The position numbers and the translations under genes are program-made. A stretch of DNA of 64,000 nucleotides from Ignavibacteria bacterium (GTDB lineage: Bacteria; Bacteroidota; Ignavibacteria; Tepidaquicellales; Tepidaquicellaceae), in assembly GCA_016709315.1 (NCBI GenBank), contig JADJMZ010000001.1, positions 434,001 through 498,000 of the forward strand. The letters run 5' to 3'. Shown piece after piece: positions 9,775 to 18,303 of this stretch. Each line of letters opens with the position of its first letter. The first letter of the stretch is position 1. The notes beneath the pieces were generated by a model. The model had not been told where the DNA came from, ran no database searches, and saw only the letters and a program-made list of their open reading frames with translations.

Positions 9775-11061
9775 TTGAAAACAAACGGACCGGATAATCT
9801 TCTTTCCCTCGAAATAAAAACAATAGAAAGGAAAACATTTCAGCTTCATCTTATTTCACAGATATTTACCGGAATGGCATTTGGCATTCTTATGCTTCAG
9901 GATGTCATTCTGAAAAAATCCCTGCTTGCTTCGGATTTTCAGGTAACACTGCTGATCTTTCTGACAAGCTCTGCATTTTTATTTTCAATATACGGACCGG
10001 AAATTATTAACCGCTCCAATAATCAGTCCCGGATGATAATTTCTATGGCTGTCTTCAGCAGGTTTTTCCTGATTATTATTCCTTTATTTGAAACGCCTGT
10101 ATTTTTTATTTTCTGCATAGCAGCCATGAGCTATGCTGATTCACTCATCAAGCCCGCATGGAATGCAGTTTTCAAGCACAATTATACAAGTGAAAGAAGG
10201 AGTTCGCTATACTCTTATGCTTCAAGCTTATTGACTATCACAACCCTTCTTGTAACAACGCTGCTCGGATATCTTCTTGACATAGATTTCAGACTGTATA
10301 AAATTCTTTTTCCGGTTGCAGGTTTGTTTGATATCATGGCATACATTAATCTTGCAAAGATGATTTCGATAGGCAAATTAAACGAACATAATTCAGATAA
10401 TAAATTTACCGGAAAAATTTCATTCGCTTTATTCAAAGATATTTTAATTTTACCTGTAAGAAATCTTTTAAGGATCTTCAGGGACAATAAGCCCTTCTAC
10501 AGATTTGAAATTTATTTTTTTCTTTACGGAATGGCTTTTATGATAGCAAGTCCGGCTGTTCCTATATTTATGGTTCAGACGCTTCATCTTGATTACTCTT
10601 CTATATCCGTTGCAAGAGGACTTGTGTTTTACACAGCAACGATTTTGTTTACACCTGTGATGGGACGGCTTCATGGCACCGGCAATCCGACAAGGTTCTG
10701 CGGATACCTCTTCCTTGCTTTGATATTGTATCCATTGCTGATGTTGTCAATAAAATATCTCGGAGTTGACAGAAACATTATTTCGCCTGACACGCTTCTT
10801 TATATAACATTTTTCTTCTTCGGGATTTTCATGAGCGGAATTACAATTTCATGGAATCTCAGTTCGATCTACTATGCGCCGTCTATGGAAGTAGCGAACT
10901 ACCAGGCGGTTCACATAACCCTGACGGGCGTCAGAGGCATCTTCGCGCCGTTCATCGGATATATGATTCTTAAACTCGTTTCCATCGAAGCGACTTTCAT
11001 TGTGTCATCACTCTTCTTCCTCTTTGCAGGAGTAATGATGCTCAGGGAAAGCAGAAAATAA
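9775..11061 (+). CDS. Major facilitator superfamily transporter
   Basis: A 428-residue, strongly hydrophobic protein with about eleven to twelve membrane segments, typical of MFS carriers in the inner membrane. The N-terminus (LISQIFTGMAFGILMLQDVILKK) and the central loop near residues 195-235 fit two six-helix bundles. No substrate motif is recognised. The start is the TTG at 9775, three bases after the previous gene; the nearby ATG at 9768 is out of frame. The two genes are probably co-transcribed. Confidence 0.75.
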   Translation: MKTNGPDNLLSLEIKTIERKTFQLHLISQIFTGMAFGILMLQDVILKKSLLASDFQVTLLIFLTSSAFLFSIYGPEIINRSNNQSRMIISMAVFSRFFLIIIPLFETPVFFIFCIAAMSYADSLIKPAWNAVFKHNYTSERRSSLYSYASSLLTITTLLVTTLLGYLLDIDFRLYKILFPVAGLFDIMAYINLAKMISIGKLNEHNSDNKFTGKISFALFKDILILPVRNLLRIFRDNKPFYRFEIYFFLYGMAFMIASPAVPIFMVQTLHLDYSSISVARGLVFYTATILFTPVMGRLHGTGNPTRFCGYLFLALILYPLLMLSIKYLGVDRNIISPDTLLYITFFFFGIFMSGITISWNLSSIYYAPSMEVANYQAVHITLTGVRGIFAPFIGYMILKLVSIEATFIVSSLFFLFAGVMMLRESRK

Positions 11062-11063
11062 AA

Positions 11064-11090
11064 AAACCCGCAAAGAATTTTTGCAGGTTT
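11064..11090 (+). terminator. Possible terminator hairpin after the MFS gene
   Basis: An 11-base stem with one mismatch (AAACCCGCAAA with TTTGCAGGTTT) starts three bases after the MFS stop. The T-tract is short, so termination is likely but not certain. Confidence 0.5.
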
Positions 11091-11139
11091 AATGATATTG
11101 ATATTTCTAAAAGAAGTTTTAAGGTGTTATTGCCATTAC

Positions 11140-11192
11140 TTCCTAATTCGTAACTCGTAATATCTAATTCCTAATTCGTAATTCCTAATTGA
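11140..11192. repeat. Dispersed AATTCGTAA-type repeat next to the ybjQ stop
   Basis: The stretch holds four to five degenerate copies of CTAATTCGTAA-type sequence and begins about two bases after the TGA that ends the minus-strand ybjQ-like gene. Its reverse complement shares the 18-base string ATTACGAGTTACGAATTA with coding DNA at 58580-58607. It belongs to the same family as the array at 560-711. Confidence 0.75.
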
Positions 11193-11193
11193 C

Positions 11194-11523
11194 TCAAACC
11201 CTCTCCACCACCACCGCCGTCCCGTAAGCAAGCACTTCCGTCACGCCCGACATTACTTCATTCGCATCATAACGCATTCCTATTATCGCATTTGCTCCGA
11301 GTTCCTCTGCGTGCTTTACCATCAGTTCAAAAGCATCCAGCCTCGTCTTCTCGCAGAGTTCCGTGTAAAGAGTAATGTCGCCTCCCACTAAAGTCTGAAA
11401 TCCCGCGCCTATGTTTGCAAAGAAATTTCTTGAGCGAACTACTATTCCTCTCACTATTCCCATGTTCTTTATGATCTTACATCCTTCGAAATCGAAAGCT
11501 GTTGTAATAAAACTTTTTTCCAT
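11194..11523 (-). CDS. YbjQ/UPF0145 family protein
   Basis: A 109-residue cytoplasmic protein of normal length for the YbjQ (UPF0145, heavy-metal-binding-domain-like) family. Features include GCKIIKNMGIVRGIVVRSRN, LVGGDITLYTELCEKTR and GANAIIGMRYD. Family members form pentameric rings; their cellular role is not established. The start ATG is at 11521-11523. The gene stands alone and is followed by a short dispersed repeat. Confidence 0.85.
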   Translation of the reverse strand: MEKSFITTAFDFEGCKIIKNMGIVRGIVVRSRNFFANIGAGFQTLVGGDITLYTELCEKTRLDAFELMVKHAEELGANAIIGMRYDANEVMSGVTEVLAYGTAVVVERV

Positions 11524-11858
11524 ATTGTTTTTTTATTTTATAAAGATATTAAAACAGGCTTTTATATTCTAACTAATTTAAAATGAAAATTTCAGATTCG
11601 TCAGTCGCATTTTCTTGTATAAATGAAAATTTTTAACTCACCTTAACGTTCATTAATATGAACTTGTTTTTTTCTCAGATTCACAAAATTCTTTAAAAAT
11701 ATATTTGGACAAAAAAAACAATCTGTGTTTTATCTGTCATTGATTGTTTTATGAAGTCATCCTGTGTTATTAAGTTTACTTATCTCTGTGACTCCGTGAC
11801 TCCGTGTTAAAAACTTTCAATGAGTCAAATCCCCAATCCGAAATCCCAAATTCGAATC
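11524..11858. other. Intergenic region with remnants of dispersed repeats
   Basis: No gene is seen. The region holds a CTGTGACTCCGTGACTCCGTG-like run near 11786-11806. At 11817-11858 there is a degenerate copy of a segment found inside the adjacent gene's sorting domain (12026-12075), lying directly after that gene's stop codon. The rest is AT-rich and unremarkable. Confidence 0.6.
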
Positions 11859-13973
11859 TTATTTCACCAAAACCATACGCTTAACATCTGTGAAATCTCC
11901 TGCTTCCAGTCGGTAAAAATAAACTCCGCTCACCAGATTACTGCCGTCAAAATTGTATTTATATGTTCCGGGATTTACATTATTGTTTACAATCACAGCT
12001 ACTTCTTTACCAAGTACATCATATATCTTCAATGAGACAAATCCCAATTTCGATATCCCAAATTCCAAATTCGTAACCGGATTGAAAGGATTCGGATAAT
12101 TCTGTTTTAATATGAAATTTTTTGCTGTTTCTGTATTTGTGTTTATTGCTGTTGTGGCATCTCCGTTGCTTGTCTTTATTACTACTCCATACCCTCCGGC
12201 TGCGTATGCAACTGAATTCGATATGATCTTTATCGAATTATAATCCACATTGATCGGAACTTCCTGCCTTACCCATGTCTCTCCGCCGTCCATCGTGCGC
12301 AGTATCACGCCGTCAAAGCCCGATATCCATCCGATAAGATCAGTTGGATAATCAAAGCTTATGCAGCTGAACTTCTGATAAGGATTACTTATTCCGCTGT
12401 TTGACGGGAACCAGCTCTCTCCGCCGTCAGTGGTTCTGATGATCGTATTGTAATCTCCGACAGCGTATCCGTTCTGCTCTGATCGGAAACTCAGCGAATA
12501 AAATGTCGCCCCTGATCCGCTTGGTTTCTGTATCCAGTTTGTCCCGCCGTTAGTGGTCTTGAATATCTTGCCGAATCTTACTCCTGCCCAGCCGGTGTTT
12601 TCATTTATAAAGCTGACCGAATAAACCCACTGTTCATTAAGCTGACGATTCCAGTTCACCCCGCCGTTCGTTGTTTTAAAAATTCCAGCATCACCGACGA
12701 CCCATCCTGTGTTTTCATTTTTGAAAACTGTGTTGAAATAGTTATCCAAATATCCGCTGCTTTGTATCTGCCAGTTATTTCCGCCGTTAATGGTTTTCAG
12801 TATCACTCCGTTGTGACCTGCTATCCAGCCTGTGTTTGCATCAATAAATGATGAATGTATAAGTGTATTGCCTGTTCCTGATGTCTGATATTTCCAGGAA
12901 CTTCCGCCGTCAGTTGTTTTCATTATCGTGCCGTTCGATCCGTGTACATATCCCGTATTCTGATTTATGAAATCCGAGTACCAGAAGTAATCTCCGCTTC
13001 CGGGATTTTTAATTGTCCAGTCAATCCCTGCGTTTACTGTTTTCAGTATCACTCCGTTGAATCCCGAGATCCAGCCGTTTTCAGGATTTGTTTCGCTGAA
13101 TGAAATGTTGCTGAATTTTGCAAAATTGTTCTGAACTCCCGATGTTACCTGAAACCAGTTGTTTCCGCCGTTTGTAGTTCTGATAATGATATTGTAATCG
13201 CCCGCTGCTATGCCGTTGTTCTGATCCATGAATATCAGTGAATAATATGTCGCGCCTGTTGTGCTTTCCTGCGGTATCCAGGATTCTCCGCCGTCTGTTG
13301 TCTTATACATCTTACCGAATCTTCCACCCGCCCATCCTGTGCTTTCATTAATGAATGATACTGAATACATCCATGCCTGATTCAAAACTAATGTCCAGGT
13401 ATTTCCTGAGTTCGTCGTTTTAAGAATTCCCGCATCGCCCGCTATCCAGCCGGTGCTTGAATTAAGGAAACATGAGTTGAAAAGATTTGCAGATGTGCCG
13501 CTGTTTGAGTTTATCCAGTTGTTTCCGGCGTTCGTGGTTTTGAGAATTGTTCCGTTATGTCCTGCAATCCAGCCGGTATTCTGATCTGTGAAATTTACAT
13601 TGATAAGCGTATTGAAAGTGCCGGAGTTCTGTGTTACCCAGTTAGCTCCTCCGTTGGTTGTCTTAATGATCTTACCGTATTCGCCTGTAACCCACCCTGT
13701 ATTTACATCAATAAAATCTGAATACCAGAAGTAGTCAGCTGAAAAGTTTGTATAAACGGGTTTCCATACAGCCCCGCCGTTATTGGTTTTGAATACTATT
13801 CCGCCGCCCGAAGCGTATCCGTCATTGTCATTCAGAAATTGAATTCTGTTAAGGTCAAAACCATGATTGATTATGTTCCAGTCTGATTGTGAATTTGAAT
13901 TGCGGGGAAGTGAGATATTAATTATCAGGAGTGAAATAATAATCACTATTATAGTATTATTTTTCGTATTCAT
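11859..13973 (-). CDS. Secreted double beta-propeller (Ycf48/BNR-like) protein with T9SS sorting domain
   Basis: A 704-residue extracellular protein. After a signal peptide there are about fifteen repeats of the form GxILKTTNGGxNW, the Ycf48/BNR-type blade motif. The order of blade types repeats: the block from YFWYSDFIDVNTG (about residue 84) to NGVILKTVNAG is matched in order by a second block from YFWYSDFINQNTG to DGVILRTMDGG. The protein therefore looks like two seven-bladed propellers made by internal duplication. The C-terminus (QNYPNPFNPVTN to DVKRMVLVK) is a T9SS sorting domain, which should direct surface attachment or release. The target is unknown. Confidence 0.88.
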   Translation of the reverse strand: MNTKNNTIIVIIISLLIINISLPRNSNSQSDWNIINHGFDLNRIQFLNDNDGYASGGGIVFKTNNGGAVWKPVYTNFSADYFWYSDFIDVNTGWVTGEYGKIIKTTNGGANWVTQNSGTFNTLINVNFTDQNTGWIAGHNGTILKTTNAGNNWINSNSGTSANLFNSCFLNSSTGWIAGDAGILKTTNSGNTWTLVLNQAWMYSVSFINESTGWAGGRFGKMYKTTDGGESWIPQESTTGATYYSLIFMDQNNGIAAGDYNIIIRTTNGGNNWFQVTSGVQNNFAKFSNISFSETNPENGWISGFNGVILKTVNAGIDWTIKNPGSGDYFWYSDFINQNTGYVHGSNGTIMKTTDGGSSWKYQTSGTGNTLIHSSFIDANTGWIAGHNGVILKTINGGNNWQIQSSGYLDNYFNTVFKNENTGWVVGDAGIFKTTNGGVNWNRQLNEQWVYSVSFINENTGWAGVRFGKIFKTTNGGTNWIQKPSGSGATFYSLSFRSEQNGYAVGDYNTIIRTTDGGESWFPSNSGISNPYQKFSCISFDYPTDLIGWISGFDGVILRTMDGGETWVRQEVPINVDYNSIKIISNSVAYAAGGYGVVIKTSNGDATTAINTNTETAKNFILKQNYPNPFNPVTNLEFGISKLGFVSLKIYDVLGKEVAVIVNNNVNPGTYKYNFDGSNLVSGVYFYRLEAGDFTDVKRMVLVK

Positions 13974-14092
13974 GACTACTCCTTTTTTTGTAAATGTAAA
14001 TTTAAATTGAAAATATTAAAAGTCAATTTTTCTGATCCTTTTTCACAACCCCGTAATCTGTCCGAAAGCAATGAATGTAAGCAGTAAAAGCG

Positions 14093-14299
14093 TCCCGCAA
14101 AGTCATTCCGCGAATTATAATTAAAAGGCAGAGAACAGTTCATGCAGAAGACTCTTCGAAAAGAAACCCATCGTCCCTCGTCGTCCCGCAGAGTCATTCC
14201 TAGAATAAATTTTAAAAGTAAGAAACTGTTTATGCGGAAGACTCTGCGAAAGAGACCCGAGAGAACAGTTCATGCGGAAGACTCTGCGGAAGCAGACCC
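14093..14299. repeat. Three tandem copies of a palindromic element before ndh
   Basis: Copy 1 is at 14093-14169, copy 2 at 14184-14258 and a partial copy 3 at 14259-14299. A unit begins TCCCGCAGAGTCATTCC and ends GCGGAAGACTCTGCGAAAG, so its ends are inverted repeats (GCAGAGTC with GACTCTGC) and it can fold into a hairpin. The 395-bp gap between the propeller gene and ndh contains no gene apart from these. Confidence 0.8.
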
Positions 14300-14368
14300 T
14301 ATCAGCAAGACTTATTTATAAGTTTTTATAAATAAAGTTAAATCCTAAATTTACCGAAATAATTTTCT

Positions 14369-15646
14369 ATGACTGACAAAAAACATGTGATAATAATCGG
14401 AGCCGGATTTGGCGGGCTTCAGGCGGTCAAAATACTCGGGAATAAAAAAGATGTTACTGTTACGATTATTGACAAAACAAATCACCATCTCTTTCAGCCG
14501 CTGCTGTATCAGATCGCATCTGCTGTGTTAAGCCCTGCGGATATTGCGATTCCTGTCCGCCTGCTTACCGAAAAATATAAAAACGTCACTGTCGTTATGG
14601 ATGAAGTAACGGGAATTGATAAGACAAGTAAAACAGTCACACTAGGAGACAGGATTATGAAATATGATTATCTCATACTCGCAACCGGTGCAGAGACAAG
14701 CTATTTCGGTAACACTGACTGGATGAAATATACCTGCGGTCTGAAAAATCTCAATGACGCTCTGCTTATCAGGAACCGTCTTCTCTTTGCATTTGAAGAA
14801 GCGGAGAATCAGCCCGAAAGAGCTGCCGAACTGCTGAAGTTTGTGATCATAGGCGGCGGTCCTACGGGAGTCGAACTCGCCGGCTCCATTGCGGAACTGT
14901 CCCGCCGCATTATCAGAAAAGATTTCAGAAATATTGATACTGCTAAAAGCGAAATTATACTTATCGAAGGAGGTCCAGATCTCATTCCTTCTTTTGACAG
15001 GAAGTTATCTGTTTATACAAAAACACAGCTTCAGAAAAGAGGAGTTAATGTCCTGCTCAATACGAGAGTAATGAAAATTGAAAAGAATAAGGCGGTGTTA
15101 AAAACCTTTGAAGGTGAAAAAGAAATATATCCGTCATTAATGATCTGGGCTGCCGGCATTGAAGCTGTTCCTCTTTCATCATCTCTTGAAGAAACCACTG
15201 ACAGGCAGAAAAGACTTATTGTAAATAATGACTGTTCGCTTAAAGATCATCCTGAGATTTTTGCAATAGGTGATATCGCTCATTATACAGGAGAAGACGG
15301 CAAGCCGCTTCCCGGTGTCGGTCCCGTAGCCATGCAGCAGGGAAGATATGCCGCACGGACCATACTGAATGAGATCAAAGGCAAACCAAGAAAAGCGTTT
15401 AAGTATTTTTTCAAGGGAAACATGGCAACAATTGGAAGAAAAGATGCGGTTACGGAATTCAGATCACTGAGACTTACCGGATTCATTGCCTGGCTTGCCT
15501 GGCTTTTTGTTCATCTTATGTATCAGGTCGGTTTTAAGAATAAAGTTTCCATTCTTATAACATGGATCTGGAGTTACTTTACTTTCGGAGCAGGTGCCAG
15601 AGTCATTGTCAATCCCGTGCAACTTAAAAATTTATCTGAATCATAA
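14369..15646 (+). CDS. ndh: Type II NADH dehydrogenase (NDH-2)
   Basis: Membrane-associated flavoprotein that passes electrons from NADH to quinone without pumping protons. The 425-residue length is typical. The FAD-binding Rossmann motif is GAGFGG (residues 11-16), followed by HHLFQPLLYQIA, a hallmark of NDH-2. A second nucleotide-binding motif VIIGGGPTGVELAG lies near residue 158. IFAIGDIAHY and GVGPVAMQQGRYAA near the C-terminal part contact FAD and the quinone site. A C-terminal hydrophobic segment (GFIAWLAWLFVHLMYQVGF) should anchor it to the inner membrane. A small YCII-domain gene follows after 15 bp. Confidence 0.92.
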   Translation: MTDKKHVIIIGAGFGGLQAVKILGNKKDVTVTIIDKTNHHLFQPLLYQIASAVLSPADIAIPVRLLTEKYKNVTVVMDEVTGIDKTSKTVTLGDRIMKYDYLILATGAETSYFGNTDWMKYTCGLKNLNDALLIRNRLLFAFEEAENQPERAAELLKFVIIGGGPTGVELAGSIAELSRRIIRKDFRNIDTAKSEIILIEGGPDLIPSFDRKLSVYTKTQLQKRGVNVLLNTRVMKIEKNKAVLKTFEGEKEIYPSLMIWAAGIEAVPLSSSLEETTDRQKRLIVNNDCSLKDHPEIFAIGDIAHYTGEDGKPLPGVGPVAMQQGRYAARTILNEIKGKPRKAFKYFFKGNMATIGRKDAVTEFRSLRLTGFIAWLAWLFVHLMYQVGFKNKVSILITWIWSYFTFGAGARVIVNPVQLKNLSES

Positions 15647-15661
15647 TTTAAAAAAACCATT

Positions 15662-15973
15662 ATGAAAAAATATTTCTGCTATGTACTTCATCTTTATCCC
15701 GAGTTCTACCATTCTTCCGGCTGGAGTGAAAAGGAAAATGAACTTATCGGAATTCATTTTAATTATCTTAAGGATCTCGGCGAAAAGAAAATTCTCTTTC
15801 TTGCCGGCAGGACCGTGCACGAACCAATGACAGAAAAGGATTTCGGAATTGTAATTCTTGAAACTGAAACTGAAGCGGAAGCATTAAGCTATATGGAAAA
15901 TGATCCCGCAGTCAAAGGCAAACTTATGTATGCCGAACTGTTTGATTTTTCCCTGGCTTTGTTAAGGAAGTAA
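15662..15973 (+). CDS. YCII-related domain protein
   Basis: A 103-residue soluble protein with the ferredoxin-like YCII fold. It starts KKYFCYVLHLYPEF and contains FLAGRTVHEP, FGIVILETETEAEAL and ENDPAVKGKLMYAEL, the last being the usual family ending. YciI-type proteins are small enzymes or accessory domains with a conserved His/Asp pair; no specific reaction is assigned. It lies 15 bp after ndh and probably shares its transcript. It converges with the dinB gene, 13 bp away. Confidence 0.8.
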   Translation: MKKYFCYVLHLYPEFYHSSGWSEKENELIGIHFNYLKDLGEKKILFLAGRTVHEPMTEKDFGIVILETETEAEALSYMENDPAVKGKLMYAELFDFSLALLRK

Positions 15974-15986
15974 TTCCGCTTACACC

Positions 15987-17285
15987 TTATGACTCTAACC
16001 CCACTCTTATTATTCCTTCGCCGTATTTTGTCTTTATCTTGTCAAGCGCGCTGTACGGGAGCAACGGAGTTTGTTTGAACAGATCAAGATTGCTTGTTCG
16101 CATATCGGAATGCAGATCATAAACTCCCATTCCGAACTGCCGCGCCTTCAGCGCCGCTGTCGGCTTAAAGAGAGTTGCATATATTTTCATTGCCGTATCA
16201 AAGATCTCCCTGTCGTCGTTTGTGTGGCTTGTAAGTCTCACTATGTCCGAGTCATACTTCAGATTTTCAAACCTTACCGACAGATGCATGTACCCTGCCA
16301 CCAGACGCTTTGAACGCAGTTTCCTGCAAATGTACTCGCCGATCCTTCTTATCTCTTTTCTCACGTCTTCGGGTTTGTAAACCGGCACGGACATTGTGTG
16401 ATAATGATTCAGCGATTTTTCCTTTTTTGTTTTGCGGATGATCTCCGATGTGTCTTCGCCGCGCGCAAGCATTCTGAATATCACTCCGTTTATCCCGAAC
16501 TCCCTTCTCATTGCAGATCTCGAACTGCCTGCAAGATCGCCGATTGTATTTACACCCATTGCCGCCATGCGCAGAACATTTCTTCTTCCGATCCCCCATA
16601 ATTTGTCTGCGCGCATTCCGTATATCTTTTCTTCCCTGTTCTCCTGTGTTACCACCGAAAGTCCGTCGGGTTTCTTCAGCTTCGTCGCGAGTTTCGCAAA
16701 AGTTTTATTGTAAGAGATTCCCATAGACACCGTGAGGTTCTCTTCTTCCCGGATCCTTCTTTTCATCTCCGATGCGATCCTGCCCGCCTGATAAAAATCC
16801 TTTGCTACGGCGGTAAGATCGGCAAAGCATTCGTCAACGCTGTACTGCTCTATGCATTCTTCCGGAACGAATTCCTTCAGCACCTTCATCAGGTTCAGCG
16901 TAATGGCTTCATACTTCGGTCCGTAACACGGAAGTGAAATAAGATGAGGACAGATCCTTCTGGCTTCAAGGACCGACATTCCCGTATCCACTCCGAATGC
17001 CCTGGCTTCGTACGATGCCGTCATTACTATTCCTTTGCCGGCTCCCATTCCGCCTACTGAAACCGGCTTTCCGCGAAGCTTCGGATTATCACGCTGCTCC
17101 ACCTGCGCATAAAAAGCATCGAAGTCCATATGAACGAAAAATCTCCCCCGGTGCTCCGTAATATGACAGTTCATGTCCTTTATATGAGGAAATGAATACA
17201 ACGGCATAATGCGAACCCTCTTAAAAAGATCGTCAAAGTCATTCCCTTCGCGGGGAATAAAGAATTCTGAACTGATTGTCTGCAT
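15987..17285 (-). CDS. dinB: DNA polymerase IV (Y-family translesion polymerase)
   Basis: Error-prone polymerase that copies damaged DNA. The catalytic palm motif FVHMDFDAFYAQVEQ starts near residue 50, and the second acidic motif YSVDECFADLT is near residue 145. A helix-hairpin-helix follows (LWGIGRRNVLRMAAMGVNTIGDL), then the little-finger domain to the C-terminus. The length of 432 residues includes about 48 residues ahead of the usual start; the true start could be the internal ATG just before PLYSFPHIKD. No LexA box was identified upstream. Confidence 0.9.
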   Translation of the reverse strand: MQTISSEFFIPREGNDFDDLFKRVRIMPLYSFPHIKDMNCHITEHRGRFFVHMDFDAFYAQVEQRDNPKLRGKPVSVGGMGAGKGIVMTASYEARAFGVDTGMSVLEARRICPHLISLPCYGPKYEAITLNLMKVLKEFVPEECIEQYSVDECFADLTAVAKDFYQAGRIASEMKRRIREEENLTVSMGISYNKTFAKLATKLKKPDGLSVVTQENREEKIYGMRADKLWGIGRRNVLRMAAMGVNTIGDLAGSSRSAMRREFGINGVIFRMLARGEDTSEIIRKTKKEKSLNHYHTMSVPVYKPEDVRKEIRRIGEYICRKLRSKRLVAGYMHLSVRFENLKYDSDIVRLTSHTNDDREIFDTAMKIYATLFKPTAALKARQFGMGVYDLHSDMRTSNLDLFKQTPLLPYSALDKIKTKYGEGIIRVGLES

Positions 17286-17408
17286 ACCGTAATGATATAT
17301 GGTAAACAGGAAAAATTAAAGGGGGAAATGCGGTGGGTGATTTGTGATTCAGGATTTTGGAAAGTATATCAAGCAGGTCAAGAGAAAATTTTGGTGAGGG
17401 AGGATTTT

Positions 17409-17692
17409 TTAATAGATATTGCCTCTAAATCCAATATCATTTATATCAATGCTGAAATTAATTTCACTATATTTAGAAATAGAAAATACAATTCTGATAT
17501 TTCCTTTTCTTACTCTGTAAAGATTAAACGAAACTCCTTTCATTTTTTTCAGATCAATATTAGAATCTTCTTTCAGAAATATTCTTTTAAATGCTTTGAT
17601 CAATAAATTTTCTATCTCTTCTTCAGAAATAACATTGCTATTTCCTTTTAAAATTTTTCAGATCTTCTCGAATAAGAAATCTTTACATTCAT
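17409..17692 (-). CDS. RelE/ParE-type toxin, interrupted by a one-base frameshift
   Basis: The ATG at 17690-17692 gives NVKISYSRRSEKF followed by a stop. Adding one base in the A5T4 run near 17650-17658 restores a continuous 94-residue protein (EKFLKGNSNVISEEEIENLL, then IKAFKRIFLKED, YRVRKGNIRIVFSI, FRGNIY). This has the RelE/ParE fold pattern: two helices, then strands with a YRVRKGNIRI core. Such toxins usually cut mRNA on the ribosome or block gyrase. The start overlaps the antitoxin stop (ATGA), the usual coupling in these modules. As sequenced the toxin would be inactive. Confidence 0.65.
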
Positions 17693-17901
17693 ATTTTAAC
17701 TGACTTACTCTTTGTCATTTCCTTCGAATCTTTGTCTCTTAACATTTCCAATACTTCCTTTTTTTCATCATCACTCATATACTCAATGTGACTGTCATCA
17801 ATTTCTTCATAAATATTAATTTTTTCCTCAGGAAAAGATTTGACAAAGGAAATAAATTTATCATAAATTGATTCATCTAAATTAATTTTTAAAGTTTTCA
17901 T
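17689..17901 (-). CDS. Putative antitoxin partner of the adjacent RelE/ParE-type toxin
   Basis: A 70-residue acidic protein (KTLKINLDESIYDKFISFVK, then DDSHIEYMSDDEKKEVLEML). The N-terminal beta strand and following helices resemble a small DNA-binding antitoxin. A flexible charged C-terminus would wrap the toxin. No clear DNA-binding family is recognised; identity rests mainly on position, size and the 4-bp overlap with the toxin gene. These operons are usually autorepressed. Confidence 0.6.
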   Translation of the reverse strand: MKTLKINLDESIYDKFISFVKSFPEEKINIYEEIDDSHIEYMSDDEKKEVLEMLRDKDSKEMTKSKSVKI

Positions 17902-17974
17902 ATTATATTTTTTATTAAATTTACCAATTCTAATTAATAATTAATATATTTAAAAAGCATTATCCGTTTTAACT

Positions 17975-18005
17975 TAAAAAAGCCGGCAGACTTTCTCCTC
18001 CGGCT
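17975..18005 (-). terminator. Rho-independent terminator of the small-peptide gene
   Basis: On the minus strand a hairpin with stem AGCCGG/CCGGCT (17981-18005) is followed by six T residues (17975-17980). It lies 23 bp after the stop of the minus-strand peptide gene and marks that gene as its own transcription unit. Confidence 0.75.
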
Positions 18006-18028
18006 CTGTATTATAATCTCAATAAAAA

Positions 18029-18153
18029 TTAATCACAGCCATTGTCACACCCGTAAACAACAGTCGGTGTGACGTTTGAAGCAACTGCGATAACAGAGCC
18101 AGATATTACGACGACTGCTACGATAATTCTTACTGCTTTTTGAATTTTTCCAT
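18029..18153 (-). CDS. Tiny membrane or exported peptide with C-terminal YGCDNGCD, start separated by a one-base shift
   Basis: A textbook ribosome binding site (AGGAGGA) lies 4-5 bases before an ATG at 18151-18153. As written the ATG frame stops after seven codons. Adding one A in the A5 run just after the start gives a 41-residue peptide: a charged start (MEKIQKAVR), one hydrophobic helix (IIVAVVVISGSVIAVAS) and a short tail ending YGCDNGCD. A terminator follows. The two cysteines at the end could bind metal or form a disulfide. No family is recognised. A good RBS, a plausible peptide and a terminator together support a real gene. Confidence 0.5.
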
Positions 18154-18303
18154 TAGTCCTCCTTTATTTAAATATTTAAAAAATTCGGAATAAATATATA
18201 TATAACAGGTTAAGAGAAAATTTTATTACGGGTGTAATTTTTTGAAAAGTTCTTTTCAATTGATTTAAAAACCAACTAAGTTTATTTTAATCAAAAATAA
18301 AAA

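Noticed and set aside
17292..17606. Plus-strand gene upstream of dinB
   Set aside because: The plus-strand frame is antisense to the RelE/ParE-type toxin, which has clear family motifs.
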